NCBI GenBank assembly: GCA_947175225.1
Contig: CAMWLX010000185.1
Span: forward strand, 1 to 7,032
Source of the DNA: an uncultured Porphyromonadaceae bacterium
Lineage (GTDB): Bacteria > Bacteroidota > Bacteroidia > Bacteroidales > Muribaculaceae
Reading direction: 5' to 3'
Length of the DNA: 7,032 bases
This document shows positions 1 through 6,465 of the stretch, one piece after another. The translations under genes and the position numbers were made by a program. The notes under the pieces are model-generated. The model worked only from the letters and a program-made list of their open reading frames with translations, ran no database searches and was not told the DNA's origin. Position 1 is the first letter of the stretch; each line of letters opens with the position of its first letter.

Positions 1-117
1 CGCTCGAAAACCTGACGAAATATTAATAAAAAAATAAGTTTAAACAACTTCTATATAAAGCGTGTGTTATTATATGATTAACGAAAAAAAACGCGCTTTA
101 TTACTTATGGCGACAAC
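1..117. other. A/T-rich non-coding flank beyond the leuS terminator
   Basis: No convincing reading frame, RNA gene or consensus promoter is visible here. The stretch is very A/T-rich. It contains a 5+5 bp inverted repeat (AAGTT at 36-40, AACTT at 46-50) and a longer-range pair, TAAAGCGTG at 56-64 against CGCGCTTTA at 92-100, which would pair over 9 positions with one G-T wobble and a 27-nt loop. On the minus strand a run of eight T follows GCGCG at about 84-95. This could be a secondary terminator or a spacer. The left edge of the window prevents seeing which gene comes next. Confidence 0.4.
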
Positions 118-149
118 AAAGGGCATAGTCGTGAAAGACCATGCCCTTT
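118..149 (-). terminator. Hairpin terminator downstream of leuS
   Basis: Arms at 118-130 and 137-149 form a 13-bp stem: twelve Watson-Crick pairs and one that is G-U when read on the minus-strand transcript. The loop is 6 nt. The stem begins 19 nt after the leuS TGA stop. The flanks are A3 on one side and T3 on the other, so there is only a short U-tract and the structure is nearly symmetrical; it could end transcription from either side. Position directly after the last gene of the run supports a terminator role. Lack of a long U-tract is the main doubt. Confidence 0.7.
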
Positions 150-168
150 ACGGTATGTAGAATATTAA

Positions 169-2925
169 TCAGATTACAATGTTTACGATACGGCCAGGAA
201 CTACGATTACCTTCTTCGGAGTCTTTCCTTCGAGCCATTTTTCTGCAGCAGGATCAGAAAGAGCTGCCTTTTCTACAGCTGCTTTATCGCTACCGGCGGG
301 AACTTCTATATTGAAGCGCATCTTGCCGTTGAACTGCACGGGATATTTCACTGTGTCTTCTTTCAGAGCCTCTTCATCCCATTTTGGCCACTCGCTGTCG
401 GAGACGCTTCCTTCGTGCCCGAGTTCATGCCAAAATTCTTCTGCGATGTGGGGAGCAAAAGGAGCAATAAGGCGAGCGAACTCATCCATTGACTTGGCGC
501 TTACTGAGGGGAGTTTGCCAAGCTCATTGACGGCGATCATGAAGGCTGCCACTGATGTGTTGAAAGAGAAGTTTTCTATGTCCTGGCTCACCTTCTTGAT
601 AAGGGTATGCATGATCTTCTTCTCCTTTGCGCTTTGTTCGGAATCAGTGCGTTTGGAGAAAATATTCCAAAGTTTACGAAGGAATCGGTTGACGCCATCG
701 ATGCCGTTAGTATCCCAAGGCTTTGACTGCTCTACAGGACCGAGGAACATCTCATAGAGTCGCAAAGTGTCAGCACCATATTTCTCAACTATTACGTCGG
801 GATTGACAACGTTGAACATTGACTTTGACATCTTTTCGACTGCATATCCACACACATACTTGCCATCTTCAAGAATAAACTCAGCGTCCGCGAAGTAAGG
901 ACGCCAAGCTTTAAATGCTTCACGGTCGAGAATGTCGTTGTTTACGATGTTGACGTCTACACGGATAGGAGTTGTCTCGTATTGATCGGCGAGACCCTTA
1001 CTTACGAATGTATTGGTGCCTTTGATACGGTAGACGAAGTTGGTGCGACCCTGTATCATACCTTGGTTGACGAGCTTCTTGAAAGGCTCAGGGCTTACGA
1101 CAAGTCCGAGATCGTAGAGGAATTTGTTCCAGAATCGGCTGTAGATCAAATGGCCGGTAGCGTGCTCAGCTCCTCCAACATAGAGGTCAACGTCGCGCCA
1201 ATATTCATCAGCCTCTTTGCTTACAAGCGCCTCATCATTGTGAGGGTCCATATAGCGAAGATAATAGGCTGAACTTCCTGCAAAGCCGGGCATTGTGCAG
1301 AGCTCGATTGGATAGCCTTCAGGGGTCTTCCAATTTTCAGCACGTCCAAGTGGCGGCTCTCCGTCAGCTGTAGGCTTATAGCTGCTTACCTCCGGAAGCA
1401 GAAGGGGCAGTGCAGATTCATCCATAAGATAAGCAATGCCGTCTTTGTAGTAGACAGGGAATGGCTCACCCCAATAGCGCTGGCGAGAGAAAATTGCGTC
1501 CCGGAGACGGTAGTTTACTTTTACTCTGCCTATGCCTTTTTCAGAAATGTGCTGCTTGGTCTTCGCAATTGCCTCCTTCACTGTCAGTCCATTGAGATCA
1601 AGGTCGGGTCCGCATGAGTTGCAGACGATACCCTCTTTTGCATCAAAGCTTTCTTCCGATACATCTGCACCTTCGATAAGTGGGATGATAGGGAGATTAA
1701 ACTTCTTGGCGAAAGCATAGTCGCGAGAGTCATGAGCCGGCACAGCCATGATAGCACCCGTTCCGTAGCCTGCAAGTACATAGTCGCTAACCCAGATTGG
1801 AATCTCTTTTCCGCTGAGCGGATTAATGGCATATGACCCAGTGAATACACCGGTCACTTTCTTATCGATCTGACGCTCACGTTCAGTCTTATGCTTCACT
1901 TCGTTGAGATAGGCATCAACAGCCTCTTTTTGCTCCGGAGTAGTCAGAAGTTTCACATATTCCGATTCAGGGGCAAGCACCATGAAGGTGACGCCGAAGA
2001 CTGTATCAGCACGAGTGGTGAAGATTTCAAGTTCGATATCGGAGTTTTTAACGGGGAATCTCATTTCAGCACCCTCACTGCGTCCTATCCAGTTGCGCTG
2101 AGTCTCCTTGAGAGAATCGCTCCAAGCGAGGTTGTTGAGATCGTCGAGCAGACGGGGAGCGTAGGCTGACACACGAAGACACCACTGGCGCATCAGTTTT
2201 TGCTCTACGGGGAATCCTCCGCGTACGCTCAATCCTTCCGAAACCTCATCGTTGGCAAGCACTGTGCCAAGTTCCGGACACCAGTTCACCATAGTCTCTC
2301 CTTGGAATGCTATGCGCCAATTCATAAGGGTCTCGCGCTGTTCCTTCTCAGACATTGCGTTCCATTGATCAGCAGTAAAGTTGATTTCTTTTGTCTCTGC
2401 AGCATGGTGACCTTCTGTGCCATACTTTTCGAGATGAGCTACGAGTTCAGAGATGGGGCGAGCTTTGCCGAGTTCAGTATCATAGTAGTGATTGAACATC
2501 TGCATGAATGCCCATTGTGTCCATTTGTAGTATTTAGGATCGCATGTGCGGACCTCGCGGCTCCAGTCGAAAGAGAAACCGATTTTGTCGAGCTGCGAAC
2601 GATAGCGGGCGATGTTGTCGTTGGTAGTCTTTTCCGGATGTTGTCCTGTCTGGATGGCATACTGTTCCGCAGGAAGGCCATATGCATCATACCCCATCGG
2701 GTGGAGCACGTTGAAGCCTTGTTGCCTTTTATAGCGTGAATAAATGTCGCTTGCTATATAGCCGAGTGGATGTCCGACATGCAGGCCTGCTCCCGAAGGG
2801 TAAGGAAACATATCAAGCACGTAATATTTCGGCTTATCTTTATTGATTTCAGTCTTGAAGACCTCTTTGTCGCGCCAGTACTGTTGCCAACGCGATTCGA
2901 TGTCAATGTGATTGTAGTCTGCCAT
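169..2925 (-). CDS. leuS: Leucyl-tRNA synthetase (LeuRS, class I)
   Basis: Cytoplasmic enzyme that attaches leucine to tRNA-Leu with ATP; 918 residues, longer than the roughly 860 of E. coli LeuRS. The HIGH-type ATP signature is HVGH at 49-52, within PYPSGAGLHVGH. The KMSKS loop is intact at 698-702. The CP1 editing domain (about 295-405) keeps the threonine-rich TTRADT at 303-308 and AHDSRD at 397-402, whose D399 matches the conserved editing-site aspartate, so hydrolysis of mischarged tRNA is expected. The anticodon-binding domain covers about 770-850 and the C-terminal tRNA-contacting domain about 858-918. An insertion of some 55 residues lies at about 149-203. Where many LeuRS have paired zinc cysteines (after VNWCPELGTVLANDEV), this one reads SEGLSVRGG with none. 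The ATG start is preceded by A-rich sequence without a Shine-Dalgarno box. It starts 25 nt after the repressor gene, with no visible promoter between, so co-transcription is likely. Confidence 0.98.
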   Translation of the reverse strand: MADYNHIDIESRWQQYWRDKEVFKTEINKDKPKYYVLDMFPYPSGAGLHVGHPLGYIASDIYSRYKRQQGFNVLHPMGYDAYGLPAEQYAIQTGQHPEKTTNDNIARYRSQLDKIGFSFDWSREVRTCDPKYYKWTQWAFMQMFNHYYDTELGKARPISELVAHLEKYGTEGHHAAETKEINFTADQWNAMSEKEQRETLMNWRIAFQGETMVNWCPELGTVLANDEVSEGLSVRGGFPVEQKLMRQWCLRVSAYAPRLLDDLNNLAWSDSLKETQRNWIGRSEGAEMRFPVKNSDIELEIFTTRADTVFGVTFMVLAPESEYVKLLTTPEQKEAVDAYLNEVKHKTERERQIDKKVTGVFTGSYAINPLSGKEIPIWVSDYVLAGYGTGAIMAVPAHDSRDYAFAKKFNLPIIPLIEGADVSEESFDAKEGIVCNSCGPDLDLNGLTVKEAIAKTKQHISEKGIGRVKVNYRLRDAIFSRQRYWGEPFPVYYKDGIAYLMDESALPLLLPEVSSYKPTADGEPPLGRAENWKTPEGYPIELCTMPGFAGSSAYYLRYMDPHNDEALVSKEADEYWRDVDLYVGGAEHATGHLIYSRFWNKFLYDLGLVVSPEPFKKLVNQGMIQGRTNFVYRIKGTNTFVSKGLADQYETTPIRVDVNIVNNDILDREAFKAWRPYFADAEFILEDGKYVCGYAVEKMSKSMFNVVNPDVIVEKYGADTLRLYEMFLGPVEQSKPWDTNGIDGVNRFLRKLWNIFSKRTDSEQSAKEKKIMHTLIKKVSQDIENFSFNTSVAAFMIAVNELGKLPSVSAKSMDEFARLIAPFAPHIAEEFWHELGHEGSVSDSEWPKWDEEALKEDTVKYPVQFNGKMRFNIEVPAGSDKAAVEKAALSDPAAEKWLEGKTPKKVIVVPGRIVNIVI

Positions 2926-2950
2926 TTTTTATAGTGTTTTATTTTATTTG

Positions 2951-3622
2951 TCAATATGAAGAGACGGTGTTGAGGATTGTCACCACACGATAAAGCCCGT
3001 AGACACAATCGAGTGGAATGTCAAGAGGAGGGTATTTTTTATTCAGGCTTTGTGCCTCTATATACTTTTTGCCTTTATTTGATGGAAAGATATCCTTGAA
3101 AAAGACCCCGTTGGAAGAGTCGACTATCATGGGATGTCCCCAAGGTATAAAAGCCTTGTCGTCTATTTTTTTGATAAGTATGATCGAGCCGTCGTGGAAA
3201 TCCGGCTCCATGCTGTCGCCGGAAATACGGATTGCGAAGTCGACCCCTTGCACCGGGCTTATGACCTTTTCACATTCATTAGATTTTACCGACTGCGACC
3301 ATGCCGTGATATTTCCTGCAAAAGCTGTCACTGGAAGCAAAGGCACCAAATATCCTGCCTCTTGAAGGAGTTTACGGGGATCGTTGGTCTCTTTGACATA
3401 CATTTCCCCCTCTCCGTAGAGTAGCCAGTCACGGTTAAGATCTGGATATAGGGTGGCAATACGGTTGATTTTCTCAGCCGGAATCGATTTGCGTATCACA
3501 CCTATATAGGTAGGCGCGACACCAAGACGTTTGCAAAACTCAGTCTGGGGTATCCGATTTTCCTTTAGATATGTCAGAAGGCGTCCTTTGACGGTCGAGA
3601 GGTCATACTTTTCTGAAGCCAT
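2951..3622 (-). CDS. HTH / S24-peptidase autocleaving repressor (CI/LexA-like)
   Basis: Transcriptional repressor of 223 residues if begun at the ATG at 3622. An upstream TTG at 3652 would add ten residues, but it lies inside the promoter -7 box and cannot be on that transcript. The N-terminal DNA-binding domain (about 7-73) has a helix-turn-helix near 26-47 (QTEFCKRLGVAPTYIGVIRK) and ends in LNRDWLLYGEGEM, typical of Bacteroidota phage-CI-like regulators rather than the winged helix of classical LexA. The C-terminal S24 domain has GDSMEP with nucleophile S137, general-base lysine K176 (in FFKDIFP) and a candidate Ala-Gly self-cleavage bond at A102-G103 (TAFAGN). In this family RecA filaments formed after DNA damage often stimulate self-cleavage and so relieve repression; whether that occurs here is inferred. 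It has its own promoter with an overlapping inverted repeat, suggesting autoregulation, and it sits 25 nt upstream of leuS. No phage genes surround it, so it looks chromosomal or domesticated. Confidence 0.9.
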   Translation of the reverse strand: MASEKYDLSTVKGRLLTYLKENRIPQTEFCKRLGVAPTYIGVIRKSIPAEKINRIATLYPDLNRDWLLYGEGEMYVKETNDPRKLLQEAGYLVPLLPVTAFAGNITAWSQSVKSNECEKVISPVQGVDFAIRISGDSMEPDFHDGSIILIKKIDDKAFIPWGHPMIVDSSNGVFFKDIFPSNKGKKYIEAQSLNKKYPPLDIPLDCVYGLYRVVTILNTVSSY

Positions 3623-3649
3623 ATATGCAAATATTGTATTTTTGTTGTG

Positions 3650-3681
3650 CAAAGTTAATAATTTGTTTGTAAAAGAACAAA
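3650..3681 (-). promoter_or_regulatory. Bacteroidota-type sigma-ABfr promoter for the repressor (and probably leuS)
   Basis: Read on the minus strand, a -33 TTTG (3681-3678) is followed after exactly 20 nt by TAACTTTG (3657-3650), a full match to the TAnnTTTG -7 consensus of Bacteroides housekeeping promoters; the usual spacing is about 19-21 nt. The transcript should start near 3643-3646, giving a leader of about 20-25 nt before the ATG at 3622. The -33 box begins 17 nt beyond the flippase stop codon. No terminator is seen between the flippase gene and this promoter, so read-through from upstream is also possible. Confidence 0.8.
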
Positions 3682-3683
3682 TT
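3660..3683. promoter_or_regulatory. Inverted-repeat operator candidate overlapping the repressor promoter
   Basis: A perfect 8+8 bp inverted repeat, AATTTGTT at 3660-3667 and AACAAATT at 3676-3683, with an 8-nt centre. An inner pairing TTTGT/ACAAA is also present. It covers the -33 box and fills the spacer, ending 2 nt before the -7 box, so a dimer bound here would block RNA polymerase. Its place at the promoter of a dimeric HTH/S24 repressor suggests a self-operator. A/T-rich palindromes occur by chance, and no second copy was noticed upstream of the other genes in the window. Confidence 0.5.
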
Positions 3684-3698
3684 TATTTGGCAGGAAAA

Positions 3699-5243
3699 TT
3701 ATGACTTGCTTGTGGTTTTATCGATTTTATGGAGGATTTGGTGCAATTTCGAGGAGAGGAGAGGGACATTTTCGTAATATATAACGATCAAAATATAAAG
3801 AACTAAAAGCAAAGTCCTCACAATATACGTACCCCACATTGCATATGAGAATTCGCAGATGCTTCCACCCCCCCACAACAGAGCCGCCAGAAGAGTATAG
3901 CATCCTATTCTCTTCACTTCGTATGGAATCGGGTAGTATTTCCTGCCGAGCAGATAGCTGACAGTCATGATTCCAAAATAGGAAATCAAGGCAGCCCATG
4001 CTGAACCTATATATCCATTTGGCGTACCGATAGCCGGGACAAGGATAAGGTTGCCAGCGAGCATAAGAATGAATCCGAGCAGCGAGAGATACATTCCCCA
4101 TTTTGTGCGGTCGGTTAGCTTATACCATAACGACAAATTGAAGTAGACTCCGAAACAAAGGTCGGCTATCATCATGATTGGCACCACTCTGAGGCCTTCC
4201 CAGTAGGCAGGAGAAATGAAATGCTTCAAAATAGGAAGGAAATACATTACTCCTAAGAATATTGCAAGTCCAAATATCACGAAATATTTCATAGCGTCGC
4301 AATAGGCTTGAGTCTTATCTTCACCCTGTCGGGCTGCTTTGGAGAATATAAATGGCTCGTAGGCATATCGGAAAGCTTGAGTGAACATCATCATCACTAC
4401 TGCAATCTTGATGTTTGCACCATAGATGCCGACCATAGCCTTAGCTCCTTCCGGATCGTTGGGAAAGAGATAAGGAATTATAATCTGCCCCATACCTTGG
4501 CTTAGATTTCCTGCCACTCCAAGCACGAGCAAAGGCCAAGAATAGTCAAGCATTTTCTTAAGGAGACTCATGTCGCATACCAGATGCTTCACTTTCATTT
4601 GCGGCACGAGACATATTAGCACTACCAGTGTGCTTATGACATTGGCAAGGAATATCCAGCCGACACCAAAGGATGTGCCCCCCAACGGATCATAAAACCA
4701 TGAAATAAGTTGTGGAGCCGACTCATTGATTCTCGGACAAAGCAATATGAAGAATAGATTTAGCCCGATATTTACTCCGATGTTGATAAGCTTTATTGCG
4801 GCAAACGTCCAGGCTTTACGTTTGAATCTTAAGTAAGCAAAGGGAAGATTTGTGAAAGCATCTACTGCAACTGTAAAGCCCATCATCCACACATAATCGG
4901 CATGATGCGGAAGAGTCAGAGCATCGGATATAGGATGCAAGAAGATACTGATTAGAGCTATAAAAAGAAGAGATGTCGTGGCAAGCGATACCATTGAGGT
5001 GCTGTAGACTCTTTCATAGTCTTTCTCCTTGCTGGCATATCGGAAAAATCCTGTCTCCATACCATAATTGAGCACTACGATTACTACAGCAACTATGGCG
5101 TAGAGATAGCTGACTATGCCGTACTCTTCCAAAGGAAACGCATATGTATACAAGGGCACGAGTCCCCAATTCAGGAATCTGCCTATAATGCTGCTTAGTC
5201 CGTAGACAGCAGTGTCTTTGACTAATGATTTTATTCCGGCCAT
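3699..5243 (-). CDS. Polysaccharide/lipid-linked oligosaccharide flippase-like protein (MOP superfamily, Wzx-like)
   Basis: Integral inner-membrane protein of 514 residues with about 14 hydrophobic segments, roughly at 10-35, 42-60, 83-102, 116-136, 145-168, 192-213, 232-250, 273-291, 318-338, 352-374, 383-403, 410-433, 446-465 and 470-488. Length, segment number and family-like patches (METGFFRYAS at 62-71, and FRYAYEPFIFSKA at 291-303) match the RfbX/Wzx branch of the MOP/MATE superfamily, whose members flip undecaprenyl-linked glycans across the inner membrane for LPS O-antigen, capsule or glycoprotein assembly. The C-terminus is a short basic tail (about 498-514). The actual substrate cannot be read from sequence. 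No glycosyltransferase or polymerase genes accompany it; its neighbours are ruvB and the repressor, so it is an orphan flippase that may serve a core glycan made elsewhere. The ATG start is preceded by TATAAAAA and no Shine-Dalgarno box. Function at family level is confident, physiological role is not. Confidence 0.88.
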   Translation of the reverse strand: MAGIKSLVKDTAVYGLSSIIGRFLNWGLVPLYTYAFPLEEYGIVSYLYAIVAVVIVVLNYGMETGFFRYASKEKDYERVYSTSMVSLATTSLLFIALISIFLHPISDALTLPHHADYVWMMGFTVAVDAFTNLPFAYLRFKRKAWTFAAIKLINIGVNIGLNLFFILLCPRINESAPQLISWFYDPLGGTSFGVGWIFLANVISTLVVLICLVPQMKVKHLVCDMSLLKKMLDYSWPLLVLGVAGNLSQGMGQIIIPYLFPNDPEGAKAMVGIYGANIKIAVVMMMFTQAFRYAYEPFIFSKAARQGEDKTQAYCDAMKYFVIFGLAIFLGVMYFLPILKHFISPAYWEGLRVVPIMMIADLCFGVYFNLSLWYKLTDRTKWGMYLSLLGFILMLAGNLILVPAIGTPNGYIGSAWAALISYFGIMTVSYLLGRKYYPIPYEVKRIGCYTLLAALLWGGGSICEFSYAMWGTYIVRTLLLVLYILIVIYYENVPLLSSKLHQILHKIDKTTSKS

Positions 5244-5263
5244 TTTTTATAATTCATAAATAC

Positions 5264-5390
5264 TAATGCATAATTCATAATGCATAATTCATAATTAGCT
5301 TCGCGCGAGTTAAGACAATTAATAATCTGCTTCGCGCGTGCTTTAGTAAGTTTTTATTATTATGCATTGTGAATTATGAATTATACATTA
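5264..5390. repeat. Inverted repeat bracketing the intergenic element
   Basis: TAATGCATAATTCATAA at 5264-5280 pairs with TTATGAATTATACATTA at 5374-5390, matching 16 of 17 positions in inverted orientation. The enclosed 93 nt carry the two GCGCGAAGC copies. The arrangement could be a small non-autonomous repeat element or simply diverged A/T repeats. No transposase and no obvious target-site duplication is seen. Confidence 0.6.
5267..5294. repeat. Perfect 2 x 14-bp tandem repeat (TGCATAATTCATAA)
   Basis: Two identical adjacent 14-bp units, 5267-5280 and 5281-5294, with a partial third copy ATAATTCATAA at 5249-5259. They lie in the leader of the flippase gene, starting 24 nt from its ATG (from 8 nt if the partial copy is counted). 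Confidence 0.85.
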
Positions 5391-5404
5391 ATGGAAGCAT
5401 TAAT
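5387..5404 (-). other. Small hairpin spanning the ruvB stop codon
   Basis: ATTAATG at 5387-5393 and CATTAAT at 5398-5404 form a perfect 7-bp stem with a 4-nt loop. The ruvB TAA stop (5402-5400) lies in and beside the stem. It is A/T-rich and is not followed by a U-tract, so it is a weak terminator candidate at best; it may stabilise the 3' end of a ruvB message. Confidence 0.35.
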
Positions 5405-6428
5405 CGAAGAGAGAAGGGTCGCTCGCTTTTGGGTAGCGGCCAAGATGGCGGAAAGCAAGTTCTGTGACCTCTCGTCCGCGTGGCGTACGCTTAAGAAATC
5501 CTTCCTTGATGAGGAAGGGTTCGTATACTTCTTCAATAGTCCCGCTGTCTTCTCCAAGAGCAGTGGCAATGGTGGTGAGTCCGACTGGTCCACCACCAAA
5601 TTTATCGATTATTGTGGTCAGGATTCGGTTGTCGATTTCATCCAGACCGTGAGTATCGATATTCAAGGCCTCAAGTGCAATCTTCGCAGTAGGAAGATCG
5701 ATAGTGCCATTCCCTATTACCATGGCAAAGTCGCGGACTCGGCGCAGCAATGCGTTTGCTATACGGGGAGTGCCACGGCTACGAAGGGCAATCTCAAGGG
5801 CTGCGTCTTCAATGATCGATGTCTTGAGAAGACGGGCCGAACGCTTTACGATTCCTTTCAGCACCTCATGGTCGTAGTATTCGAGATGGCAGTTGATCCC
5901 GAAGCGTGCCCGGAGTGGTGCTGTGAGCAGACCGCTTCGGGTAGTGGCTCCGATGAGGGTAAATGGAGATATGGTGAGTTGCACCGACTTCGCTCCCGGA
6001 CCTTTGTCCAGGAGGATGTCGATACGGTAATCTTCCATAGCTGAATAAAGGTATTCCTCTACTATGGGATGCAGACGATGGATTTCGTCGATAAACAACA
6101 CATCGTGTGGCTCAAGGCTCATCAAGATACCGGCAAGGTCACCGGGTTTGTCGAGGACAGGACCACTTGTCACCTTAAATCCGACATTCAGTTCATTTGC
6201 CACTATATTACTTAGGGTAGTCTTGCCGAGACCCGGAGGACCATGCAGCAGGGTGTGGTCGAGAGCCTCACCCCGCATGCGAGCAGCCTGCACGAATACG
6301 CGCAGGTTTGCCACAATCTTATCCTGACCGGCAAAGTCGTCGAAACTCAGCGGGCGCAGGGCTTTTTCTATGTCGCGGTCGCTTCCATTGGGTGTTGTCT
6401 GGCTTCCGTGTATATCGAATTCAGGCAT
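5400..6428 (-). CDS. ruvB: Holliday junction branch-migration ATPase RuvB
   Basis: AAA+ motor of 342 residues, the normal family length. Two RuvB hexamers drive branch migration of Holliday junctions held by RuvA, before cleavage by RuvC, during recombinational repair. Walker A is GPPGLGKTT at 63-71 (K69), Walker B is LFIDEIH at 111-117 (D114, E115), sensor 1 is GATTRSG at 160-166, and the arginine finger region is PLRARFG at 171-177 with R175 the likely finger. GTPRIAN at 219-225 holds the probable sensor-2 arginine. The C-terminal winged-helix DNA-binding domain (about 265-335) has the family hallmarks GGPVGLTTIA and EPFLIKEGFLKRTPRGR. All key residues are intact, so the enzyme should be active. 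Neither ruvA nor ruvC is in the window. It starts 56 nt after tyrS on the same strand with no clear promoter between. The ATG start with AAAGAC just upstream gives the usual N-terminus. Confidence 0.98.
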   Translation of the reverse strand: MPEFDIHGSQTTPNGSDRDIEKALRPLSFDDFAGQDKIVANLRVFVQAARMRGEALDHTLLHGPPGLGKTTLSNIVANELNVGFKVTSGPVLDKPGDLAGILMSLEPHDVLFIDEIHRLHPIVEEYLYSAMEDYRIDILLDKGPGAKSVQLTISPFTLIGATTRSGLLTAPLRARFGINCHLEYYDHEVLKGIVKRSARLLKTSIIEDAALEIALRSRGTPRIANALLRRVRDFAMVIGNGTIDLPTAKIALEALNIDTHGLDEIDNRILTTIIDKFGGGPVGLTTIATALGEDSGTIEEVYEPFLIKEGFLKRTPRGREVTELAFRHLGRYPKASDPSLFD

Positions 6429-6440
6429 GTCTTTAATTTA

Positions 6441-6465
6441 AGTTTTGCTTCGCTCAACTTAAGGG
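6441..6465. repeat. Inverted repeat with GCGAAGC core upstream of ruvB
   Basis: On the minus strand, TTAAGTT and AACTTAA form 7-bp arms around GAGCGAAGCAA; GC/GC pairs around GAA can continue the stem after a 2x2 mismatch. It lies in the tyrS-ruvB gap, starting 12 nt upstream of the ruvB ATG. The core GCGAAGC also occurs twice in the ruvB-flippase gap. It could act as a weak hairpin in mRNA or as a short genomic repeat. No poly-U follows it. Confidence 0.5.

Larger units (their letters stand above)
5244..5399. repeat. Repeat-rich ruvB-flippase intergenic region
   Basis: This 156-nt gap is built mostly from short repeats. It contains a perfect 14-bp tandem duplication, a 16/17 inverted repeat at its two ends, and two GCTTCGCGCG copies 31 nt apart (5298-5307 and 5329-5338). 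No clear TTTG / TAnnTTTG promoter is seen on the minus strand, so the flippase is either read from upstream or uses a promoter I cannot recognise. On the minus strand the tandem repeats create two tiny frames ahead of the flippase start, 5292-5275 (five codons) and 5278-5231 (fifteen codons, overlapping the flippase ATG); translation of either is unproven. Confidence 0.7.

Noticed and set aside
56..100. Second terminator or riboswitch-like structure left of leuS
   Set aside because: The 9-bp pairing has a 27-nt A/T loop and the T-run lies inside the loop, not after the stem; it is not convincing enough to call.
179..757. 192-codon plus-strand frame opposite leuS
   Set aside because: It lies wholly antisense to the recognisable LeuRS C-terminal region, with no family motif and no promoter; it is a shadow frame.
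2200..2739. 179-codon plus-strand frame opposite leuS
   Set aside because: Antisense to conserved LeuRS sequence, low-complexity cysteine/phenylalanine-rich product, no recognisable domain.
2951..3652. Prophage immunity region
   Set aside because: Although the repressor is CI-like, there is no divergent cro-like gene, integrase or structural gene, and both flanks are housekeeping genes.
5249..5294. CRISPR array or iteron origin
   Set aside because: The repeats are only 14 bp, directly adjacent without spacers, and no cas or replication-initiator gene is present.
5376..6044. 222-codon plus-strand frame starting in the repeat region and running opposite ruvB
   Set aside because: Nearly all of it is antisense to conserved RuvB motifs, its start falls inside a repeat arm, and the product has no family likeness.
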